Below, one piece after another: positions 36,121 to 41,735 of a stretch of DNA of 41,735 bases. The translations under genes were made by a program, and so were the position numbers. Within the stretch, counting starts at the first letter, position 1; each line of letters begins with the position of its first letter. This DNA is from a virus: the IMG/VR virus record IMGVR_UViG_3300032235_000198, positions 1-41,735 of that record; one strand, given 5' to 3'. Below the pieces are notes generated by a model. That model saw only the letters and a list, made by a program, of their open reading frames with translations. It made no database searches and had not been told where the DNA came from.

Positions 36121-37053
36121 TCAGGTGAAGGCCAGGCTGAACTCGTTGTTGCCGGCAGTGGTCGGCAGAGCAACGTAGGGCAGTTGAAGCATCGCGATGC
36201 CGTCCTGGTCGGTGTAGGTCGGCTGGGTGATGTCAACCTGGGATGCCGTGAAGGTTACCCGGTTGCCGGCCGTTGTGCCGTGCAGGAACGTGAGGTTGCC
36301 GGTGGCCGTGCCGAGCGCCAGCGTGAAGTAATCCTTGGTGGCGATGGTCGGCGCCTCGATGCTCACATCACCTGCAGGCCGGCGATCGGTGATCAGCACC
36401 TCTTTGGTGCAGCCGATCAGCTCGCGGTAGACGATCTCATTGGCGAGGTTGAAGCTCACCGAGTTGAGACAGCCGCTGTAGGAGAAGAGCTGGAAGGCGG
36501 AGGTGTTGCCCTCCTTGAAGATCAGCGGTGTCGCTTGGTTGCTGTAGGTGACCGCAGGCTGCGCCGTGTCGGTCGGCGCGTTGTAGATGCCGGTCATCTC
36601 AAACTGCAGGGTCGGGATCTGCCCGAGCTCGCAGTTCATGGTCACGGTGCCACGGGCGCCGGTCAGCTTGTGCTGCACACCATCGAGGTTGTAGACGATC
36701 GTGCAGCTGCTGAAGCTGGCGCTCACGGGCGCATAGGTGACGCTGGTGCTGGCCACGATGGTGGCCGACATCCCGCAGGCCTTCAGCAGCGCGTCGTAGC
36801 GCGGTGCAGTGCCTGCCGTGCCGGAGCCAGCCAGTTCAACCTCGAAAGTGCAAAGCACGCGCGCGTTGGCCAGCAGCTGATCGCTGTTGCCCAGATACGG
36901 ACGGATGAGGTCGCGGCTGACCACATCAGCCTCCAGAGGGGTCACCTCCAGCGAGCGCACCAGTACCGCGTCGGTACCTGCAGGGGTGCTGTCGGTCCCG
37001 TAGGTGGTTTCAGTCTTCGCCAAGATCAGGCGTTTGCGGCTCAGGAGCGGCAT
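36121..37053 (-). CDS. Major tail (tube) protein
   Basis: A 310-residue tube protein: MPLLSRKRLILAKTETTYGT, then LIRPYLGNSDQLLANARVLC and LAGSGTAGTAPRYDALLKAC, followed by LTGARGTVTMNCELGQIPTL and FEMTGIYNAPTDTAQPAVTY. This is the conserved tail-tube subunit pattern found in many long-tailed phages. Residues at the end (QPTYTDQDGIAMLQLPYVAL) also fit. It would stack as hexamers around the tape measure. The start overlaps the small gene upstream by 44 bases. Followed by the chaperones, as in lambda (V then G, T). Confidence 0.88.
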   Translation of the reverse strand: MPLLSRKRLILAKTETTYGTDSTPAGTDAVLVRSLEVTPLEADVVSRDLIRPYLGNSDQLLANARVLCTFEVELAGSGTAGTAPRYDALLKACGMSATIVASTSVTYAPVSASFSSCTIVYNLDGVQHKLTGARGTVTMNCELGQIPTLQFEMTGIYNAPTDTAQPAVTYSNQATPLIFKEGNTSAFQLFSYSGCLNSVSFNLANEIVYRELIGCTKEVLITDRRPAGDVSIEAPTIATKDYFTLALGTATGNLTFLHGTTAGNRVTFTASQVDITQPTYTDQDGIAMLQLPYVALPTTAGNNEFSLAFT

Positions 37054-37186
37054 TGCTCGTTACCTCTTCGGGGGGTTCGGAGGAAGTGGCCGGCTCTGTC
37101 CGCTCGATGAGCTTCCGTTTGCCGGTTTTGGAGTCCAGCAGGTAAGTCCCGCCCTGACCCCAGTATTCATCGACCATCGTAGCCAT
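37010..37186 (-). CDS. Small hypothetical protein between tail completion and tail tube genes
   Basis: A 58-residue polar protein (MATMVDEYWGQGGTYLLDSK, then a Glu/Pro-rich, probably disordered tail). The start at MATM is chosen because it follows the previous stop by two bases and upstream residues overlap that gene. Its 3' end overlaps the tube gene by 44 bases. Occurrence at this place in other phages is common. Function unknown. Confidence 0.55.
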   Translation of the reverse strand: MATMVDEYWGQGGTYLLDSKTGKRKLIERTEPATSSEPPEEVTSNAAPEPQTPDLGED

Positions 37187-37188
37187 GA

Positions 37189-37614
37189 TCAGCTCGCCAG
37201 ATTTGTGACGGAGGTTCGATACATCACACGATAGTCGCACTGGATTTCTCCAGCCGCGCCGTCCGCTTCTGTGAAGTTGAAGGTGACACCGATCGGCTGC
37301 ACATCGATTGCGTAGCCGCCGAGCGTCAGGTCCGCCATGACCTTGGAGTGCAGGCTCTGGATGATCGGATCAGCGAGCTGATCAGGCACCGCGCCGCGCA
37401 CGATCACCGTGATGCGCACGATCATCGACCAGTCGAGGGTCGGCAGCGCTGTGTTCTGCGCCGCGGTGTCGCTCAGCGGCTCCACCACCAGCGCCGGGCT
37501 CTCGGCACGGCTCACCGGCTCCACGCGGCTGCGGTAGATCCGCGTGCTCACGCCGGTGGTGTTGGTGAGCGCGGTGCGGACCGCGGCCAGGATCGTCTCG
37601 CGCTTGGTGGTCAT
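37189..37614 (-). CDS. Tail terminator/tail completion protein, gpU-like
   Basis: A 141-residue protein (MTTKRETILAAVRTALTNTT, then RIYRSRVEPVSRAESPALVV and IVRITVIVRGAVPDQLADPI) with the alternating strand pattern of tail terminator proteins. The C-terminal TEADGAAGEIQCDYRVMYRT is characteristic of this family. It would cap the tube end that joins the head. Position after the FII-like gene and before the tube gene supports it. The ATG overlaps the upstream stop by four bases. Confidence 0.75.
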   Translation of the reverse strand: MTTKRETILAAVRTALTNTTGVSTRIYRSRVEPVSRAESPALVVEPLSDTAAQNTALPTLDWSMIVRITVIVRGAVPDQLADPIIQSLHSKVMADLTLGGYAIDVQPIGVTFNFTEADGAAGEIQCDYRVMYRTSVTNLAS

Positions 37615-37889
37615 ACCTTCTGCAATCCGATCTCAACGAAGGCGCCATCGTCGATCAGTCGCGTCTCGCGCACCGTGTAGGCCACGCCAGCCACCGTGAT
37701 CGCGTCGCCGTATTTCAGGCCGCCGAAATCCGCCGCACGTACGGTCAGCGAGTAGTCGGTGCTCAGCACCATGTCGCCAGAGATGATCTGGCTCGGCATG
37801 TCGAGGATGCCCAACGCCGAAACGACGCCAGCCGTGCAGCTGACGCCGAAGTCATTCAGGAAGCCGTTGAGGTCTTCACTGATCGCCAT
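37611..37889 (-). CDS. Head-tail joining protein, gpFII-like
   Basis: A 92-residue protein (MAISEDLNGFLNDFGVSCTA, then DMVLSTDYSLTVRAADFGGL and KYGDAITVAGVAYTVRETRL). The ending RLIDDGAFVEIGLQKV is the hallmark of the FII-like head-tail attachment family, which forms a ring at the portal end. The ATG at MAISED is chosen because longer reading runs into the upstream gene. Overlaps by 14 and 4 bases show operon coupling. Confidence 0.8.
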   Translation of the reverse strand: MAISEDLNGFLNDFGVSCTAGVVSALGILDMPSQIISGDMVLSTDYSLTVRAADFGGLKYGDAITVAGVAYTVRETRLIDDGAFVEIGLQKV

Positions 37890-38067
37890 CAGTGGCCTCC
37901 GGCTTGGGCTTGCGCGCGGGCTTGGGCTTGGGCTCCTCAGCACGCGCCTCAACAGCGCGGCCGATGCGCAGCAGCTCGGCTGCCACGTCGCCGGCCAGCT
38001 CGTAGACCTTGCCCTCCTCGAGGAATTGACCCCGAGCGGCGCAGTCAGTTGCGATCAGAACCTTCAT
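37876..38067 (-). CDS. Small protein after the capsid gene
   Basis: A 63-residue protein (MKVLIATDCAARGQFLEEGK, then VYELAGDVAAELLRIGRAVE, then a Lys/Pro-rich tail). Its fold plan (strand, VYEL, helix) is found in small phage proteins following capsid. Its ATG lies three bases after the T-run of the terminator, so no Shine-Dalgarno is present. It may be made from a leaderless or reinitiated message. Function unknown; a capsid accessory is possible. Confidence 0.6.
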   Translation of the reverse strand: MKVLIATDCAARGQFLEEGKVYELAGDVAAELLRIGRAVEARAEEPKPKPARKPKPEATDGDQ

Positions 38068-38070
38068 CAG

Positions 38071-38097
38071 AAAAAAGGGGGCCGGTTGCCCGGCCCC
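38071..38097 (-). terminator. Intrinsic terminator between the capsid and tail genes
   Basis: On the minus strand, GGGGCCGG, loop GCAA, CCGGCCCC, then C and six T. The stem begins nine bases after the capsid stop. The strong stem with a GNRA loop and the T-tract make it a confident terminator. Because tail genes continue in the same direction, it probably reduces rather than abolishes their transcription. Confidence 0.93.
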
Positions 38098-38105
38098 GCC
38101 TCCTA

Positions 38106-39995
38106 TCAGGTGGTGATGTCCAGGATGGCTGCGAAGCTCTTGGGATCGCGCACGGCCACGTCATAGGTGACGATGCCGCGAACGCTGGTCAGAGCCTTGC
38201 TGAAGTCGTCCTGATCTTCGCCGACGGTGATCTCGAGGCCGTTGCCCCAGAAGCCCACCATGGCTTGGCTGAAGTCACCCATCACCAGAGCGGAGCACAC
38301 GCCGCTGCTCGAGCCCTTGGTCAGGTTGCTGGGCACCTGATTGGTCAGAGCGAGGGGGTAGCCGTTCAGGTTGGCGGGGGTAGGACCGCGGCCGATGGCA
38401 TTCAGCTGATCGTTCACCAGGAAGGGACCGTCACCGGTGGTGGAACCACCAGCACGCAGCTTCTTCAGGGCAGCAGACACCTTGTAGTTGGTGAGGTAGG
38501 CCACGTTGGAGGCGTTGATCACGCCGTTGGCCTGCATCACGGCGGACTCAAGATCCACCACCTTCTCAACGGTGATTGCACCGCCGTTGGTGCCCATGGC
38601 CACCGAGCCGATGCCGGAGGTCTGCATGATGCCGGTGGGCTGACCGCTGGAGCCAGAACCGTTCAGGATGCCGAGGTCGATGGCGAGGTTGATGCCATCG
38701 GTCAGGTCACGGCGCACCAGCTCCTCGATGCCAGGGGTGCCCTGCAGCAGGGTCTGGCGGCTGTACTTGGACAGGGCAGCCAGGTTCTTGGGAGCCATGG
38801 TCACCTGATCGAAGGTGGACTCCGACTGGGTGATCGCGGTGGTCTGGGTGCTCAGGTAGTAGGTCGAGGCGACACCGGAGCGGCGGGGGATCGCCACGTT
38901 GCCGACCAGGCCGGGCATGGTGCGCACGCCCAGCTGCAGCATCAGGGCGTTGTTCCGCAGGAACTCGATGAAGTCATCGGCCAGCAGGTCGGTGGCCACC
39001 AAGTTGCCGCCGGTGGTGGAGCCGGAGGTGACGTAGGTGGCGCGCTGATTCAGTGCCGAGAAGGGCACGAAAAAGGAGCGCTCAGTGGTCTTGGCAATGC
39101 CGGACTTCTCCACTTCACGGGAGAGCTCGCGCACCAGACCGGCTTCGCGGGAAGACCAGTCGCCGGTCAGCATCGCGCGGATGCCAGCGGTCAGGCTGTA
39201 GGAGGCACGCTCCCGTGCGGCCATCTCCACGGGGGCGACGGTCTCAACAGGCTTGGCGCCGATCTTTTCGAGCACAGCAGCGCGAGCCTCGTCGAGGCTG
39301 CGGCCACCCTCGATCAGCTGGCGGCCGAGATCAGCCATGCCGTGCTTTTCGGTCAGAGCAGTGATGCCGGAGATGCGGGCGCGCTCAGCCTTGGCAGCCT
39401 CTTGAGCCGCTTCAGCCCGCACCGCCGAGATGTCGGGGGTGTTTTCCATCGGAACCTCAGGTTCTGGTTGGGGGGTTGGTGATGCGGCGGAGGCCGCAGG
39501 ATCGGCCTCGAGAGACCGACCCACACCCACAGTGGGGTCTGCAGGTATGCTAACCACGCTCACTTCGTAGGGAGCCCAGCTGGTAGCGACGAAATCACCG
39601 CTGCCGCGTTGCTCCATGTCGTTGATCGCGTAGCCGAAGCTTACGTTGCGCAGCACGCCGTCACGCACATCCGCGAGCACTTCCTGCGCGAAGGCGTTAC
39701 GGCTGAACTTCACCTTGGCGTAGCCGCGTTTCTTCTTGCCATCGATCCACGCGCGCTCGACAACACCGATCACCTTGTTCGGATCGTGGTTGAACAGCAG
39801 CGGCGCAGAATCATTCAGGCGCGATAGATCAGCGCTGCGCTCATCGTGGCTCAGCACTTCATTGCCAAAATAGCGAGCAACAGGAAACTCGCTGGAGAAA
39901 GGGAACTCGATCGAACGCTCATCTTCGCTGACCGTGAAATCAGCTACTTCAGAGCGCTTGAGCAGCTGCCCTTCAAGATCACGCGATAGGTCCAT
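38106..39995 (-). CDS. Prohead protease fused to HK97-type major capsid protein
   Basis: A 629-residue protein. Residues 1 to about 165 are an HK97 prohead protease (U35-like): LLFNHDPNKVIGVVE supplies H70, and VLRNVSFGYAI supplies S119. A Pro-rich linker follows, then the capsid part from about 183. That part starts with a charged scaffold-like delta domain (ISAVRAEAAQEAAKAERARI) and continues with HK97-fold segments (LNQRATYVTSGSTTGGNLVA; VGNVAIPRRSGVASTYYLST; LNGSGSSGQPTGIMQTSGIG). The main start is the ATG behind GAGGACACCG, overlapping the portal 3' end by 17 bases. An internal in-frame ATG (39449) with GAGG five bases before it could release capsid separately. Confidence 0.93.
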   Translation of the reverse strand: MDLSRDLEGQLLKRSEVADFTVSEDERSIEFPFSSEFPVARYFGNEVLSHDERSADLSRLNDSAPLLFNHDPNKVIGVVERAWIDGKKKRGYAKVKFSRNAFAQEVLADVRDGVLRNVSFGYAINDMEQRGSGDFVATSWAPYEVSVVSIPADPTVGVGRSLEADPAASAASPTPQPEPEVPMENTPDISAVRAEAAQEAAKAERARISGITALTEKHGMADLGRQLIEGGRSLDEARAAVLEKIGAKPVETVAPVEMAARERASYSLTAGIRAMLTGDWSSREAGLVRELSREVEKSGIAKTTERSFFVPFSALNQRATYVTSGSTTGGNLVATDLLADDFIEFLRNNALMLQLGVRTMPGLVGNVAIPRRSGVASTYYLSTQTTAITQSESTFDQVTMAPKNLAALSKYSRQTLLQGTPGIEELVRRDLTDGINLAIDLGILNGSGSSGQPTGIMQTSGIGSVAMGTNGGAITVEKVVDLESAVMQANGVINASNVAYLTNYKVSAALKKLRAGGSTTGDGPFLVNDQLNAIGRGPTPANLNGYPLALTNQVPSNLTKGSSSGVCSALVMGDFSQAMVGFWGNGLEITVGEDQDDFSKALTSVRGIVTYDVAVRDPKSFAAILDITT

Positions 39996-41568
39996 CGGTG
40001 TCCTCAGTGTCATCCTCGCCATTATCGTCGGCCGGATCCGCATCACTGGCCGGGTCGATCTCCTCCGCCTGATCCTCCGCAGGATCTCCGGCCTGCTGCG
40101 TGCCGCTGGCGTTCACCTCGTGCGGGTCGGTGTCGAACATCAGATCGAGCTCATCGGACAGCTCGAGCTCGGCAGCGCGCGCCACCAGCAGCTCCTCGAG
40201 GTCACCGCCCTGCTCGGCCACCACCTCACCCAGTGTCTTGAAGCCGCAGCGCACCGCATCCTTGTAGGCCTGCACCTCCTTGGCCGGATCCACCCATGCC
40301 CAACCGCGGGGCATCCACCGCATCTGCCTGTAGCGCTCGGGGTTGGTCTCGTAGGCCGGCAGGTTCAGCACACCGCCGAGCACCGCCATCTCGAGCCAAG
40401 CCTCGAACACCGGCTGGTGGAAGTTCTCGATCAGGTAGCCCTGCAGCGCACGCCAGTGGTCGCGGTCCTCCAGCAGCGAGAGCCGACTGCTCGAGTAGTT
40501 GGACTGGCTGAAGTCGCGGCTGATGCTCTCGTAGCTGCAGCCGACACCGGCCGCCATGGCGCGCAGCATCGCCCGCAGGAACGGCTCGAACTGCCCATCT
40601 GGGGCATCGAGCTGCGGCACCGTCACGCTCTCGCCGGGTGCCAGATACTTAAAGACGCCGGGCTCGAAATTGCTCACCCGTTCGCCCTCGTACACCGAGT
40701 CGCCGATCAGCTCACCTTCATCGCTGGTAATGAAGCCCATCAGCGCCGAGCTCGCGCGCGCGCGGATCACCTCCGCCTCCTCGTAGCCCGAGAGGTGATG
40801 CAGCCGCTGGATCGCCGTCGCCAGCCACGGCACGCCGCGCGTCTGGCCGGGGCGGTCCACCAGATAGAGGTGGATGATCTCACCCGCCGGGATCAACTTG
40901 TGCCGCGGTCCAGGCTGCCCCTGAAACGGGCTGTCGCCGGGGTGCTTGTTCAGGAAGGCGTACTGCACAGGGCGACCCCACTTGTCACACTCCACACCCA
41001 TGCGCCATTCGTTGCCGTCGATCGTGCTGGTGCCCGTGTAGGTGTCATCGAGCAGATCGGACTCGATCACCTCCAGCGCAAACGGCACGCGGCTGCCACC
41101 GAACGGCTGCCGCACCTTGCGGATGAACACCTCACCCGACTCGGCCATCGCGCCGATCACCAGGCGCTCCATGTCGTGCCAGCTCAGCCGGCCGCCGGTG
41201 TGGCAGAACTGCTTCTTGCCCCACTCGCGCCATGCGGTCTCGATCGCATCGTTCACCGGCTGATCCAGCCGCCCGCCGCCACGCAGCATCCGCACCTGCG
41301 CCTGCAGCTTGATGCCCGTGCCGACCACGTTGTTCTTCACCGCGCGGATCGCCTGCCGCGCGTAGTCGTTGTCGCGCACCAGTTGCCGCGAGCGGTTGCG
41401 CAGCCGCGGCAGGCTGCCCTTGATCTCGGCATCGGCCGAGGTGCTTTGCGTTACCCAGTCGCTCGTCAGCCTGCTGACCGTCGCGCCCTGATACATCCGC
41501 CGGCGTGGCGCTGGTGTCGGCTCAGCTCCGCGCTGCAGCCAGCCGAGGATGGAAGATCGGATGCCCAT
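39979..41568 (-). CDS. Portal protein, lambda gpB family
   Basis: A 529-residue portal. The start MGIRSSILGWLQRGAEPTPA, then LRNRSRQLVRDNDYARQAIR and VVGTGIKLQAQVR, is typical of the lambda-family portal. Later segments RPGQTRGVPWLATAIQRLHH, EEAEVIRARASSALMGFITS and SYESISRDFSQSNYSSSRLS are its hallmark helices. The C terminus is strongly acidic. It forms the dodecameric DNA channel. The ATG overlaps the gpW-like stop by one base, and its end overlaps the protease-capsid start. Length is normal for the family. Confidence 0.95.
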   Translation of the reverse strand: MGIRSSILGWLQRGAEPTPAPRRRMYQGATVSRLTSDWVTQSTSADAEIKGSLPRLRNRSRQLVRDNDYARQAIRAVKNNVVGTGIKLQAQVRMLRGGGRLDQPVNDAIETAWREWGKKQFCHTGGRLSWHDMERLVIGAMAESGEVFIRKVRQPFGGSRVPFALEVIESDLLDDTYTGTSTIDGNEWRMGVECDKWGRPVQYAFLNKHPGDSPFQGQPGPRHKLIPAGEIIHLYLVDRPGQTRGVPWLATAIQRLHHLSGYEEAEVIRARASSALMGFITSDEGELIGDSVYEGERVSNFEPGVFKYLAPGESVTVPQLDAPDGQFEPFLRAMLRAMAAGVGCSYESISRDFSQSNYSSSRLSLLEDRDHWRALQGYLIENFHQPVFEAWLEMAVLGGVLNLPAYETNPERYRQMRWMPRGWAWVDPAKEVQAYKDAVRCGFKTLGEVVAEQGGDLEELLVARAAELELSDELDLMFDTDPHEVNASGTQQAGDPAEDQAEEIDPASDADPADDNGEDDTEDTDGPIA

Positions 41569-41735
41569 CAGAAGCGCACGAACAGGTTGTGGGGATTGCC
41601 GAGGCCATTGGCCGCCAGCTGCGCTGCTTGTTCGCGCTTCACCTCAGCCTTCAGTTTGCCCTCAAGCGCAATCAGGTCCGCCATTTCGTACTTCTTCAGG
41701 CTGCGCGTGCCGATCTTGTACTCCTGCACCACGCC
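41568..41735 (-). CDS. gpW-like head-tail joining protein, 3' part (start lies across the circular join)
   Basis: These are codons 134 to the stop of the 188-residue protein that begins at 522. The visible residues start at VVQEYKIGTRSLKKYEMADL and end PHNLFVRF. The reading frame matches exactly across the 123-base overlap, which supports circularity. The stop overlaps the portal ATG by one base. Confidence 0.8.
   Translation of the reverse strand, partial: GVVQEYKIGTRSLKKYEMADLIALEGKLKAEVKREQAAQLAANGLGNPHNLFVRF
41613..41735. repeat. Terminal direct repeat, right copy (circular join)
   Basis: Exact copy of bases 1-123. Removing one copy gives the circular length of 41,612 bp. Confidence 0.95.

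Noticed and set aside
38049-39482. A 477-residue rightward frame opposite the capsid gene
   Set aside because: Gly/His-rich shadow of the HK97 capsid sequence, with no known domain.
1-41735. CRISPR array, insertion sequence or transposase
   Set aside because: No regular spacer-repeat array, no inverted-repeat-bounded transposase gene and no DDE or serine transposase motifs were seen.
1-41735. Photosynthesis or other host-derived auxiliary metabolic genes
   Set aside because: None was recognisable; dCTP deaminase is the only nucleotide-metabolism enzyme found.

Overview
The window is a complete, circularly closed genome of a temperate, lambda-like tailed phage (siphovirus architecture). Its last 123 bases repeat its first 123 bases exactly, and one gene (a gpW-like head-joining protein) reads in frame across the join, so the unique sequence is 41,612 bp. 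Base composition is GC-rich (roughly 60-65% by eye). Several features point to a picocyanobacterial host of the Synechococcus/Cyanobium type: small proteins of a kind I recall from cyanophages, at least eight copies of the cyanobacterial HIP1 octamer GCGATCGC, and an attP core matching the 3' half of a Met (initiator-like) tRNA. This host assignment is inference.

Layout. (1) A divergent early control region at about 9.78-9.87 kb carries a perfect 9-bp inverted repeat. Leftward from it come an SF2 helicase, a VRR-NUC nuclease and a primase-helicase, then an iteron-rich candidate origin (5286-5589), a YozE-like protein and a gpZ-like tail protein. Rightward come a RecE-like exonuclease, a small membrane protein, a RecT-like annealase, a small HTH protein and a candidate ssDNA-binding protein. 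These are followed by a tightly overlapping string of small genes to 15.4 kb, including a zinc ribbon, a membrane-tethered HTH protein, an exported RlpA-like barrel and a DUF3310 protein. (2) Leftward late genes start after a 313-bp non-coding block (3927-4239) with repeats suggestive of a cos site. The order is small terminase, DNA methyltransferase, large terminase, gpW-like protein, (genome join), portal, protease-capsid fusion, head-tail joining and tail completion proteins, tail tube, frameshifted tail chaperones, tape measure, gpM/gpL-like proteins, NlpC-like protein, J-like tip protein, two further tube-like proteins, two tail fibres, small conserved proteins, lysis proteins and dCTP deaminase. 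(3) Between 15.6 and 18.8 kb is a mixed-strand lysogeny-type region. It holds two HNH nucleases, a pair of diverged paralogues on opposite strands, intrinsic terminators, attP, repeated integrase/operator-like motifs and a tyrosine integrase. No classical CI/Cro repressor is recognisable.

How it fits together. The integrase recombines the tRNA-derived attP with the host tRNA gene. RecE/RecT, the helicase and the primase-helicase drive replication and recombination. The terminase packages the DNA, probably from the 4.0-4.2 kb region. The capsid and long-tail modules follow lambda order except that the gpZ-like gene is moved upstream of the terminase. The tail chaperones carry a textbook A AAA AAC -1 frameshift site. 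Lysis uses a two-domain endolysin (GH24 muramidase plus M15 peptidase) with small membrane proteins.
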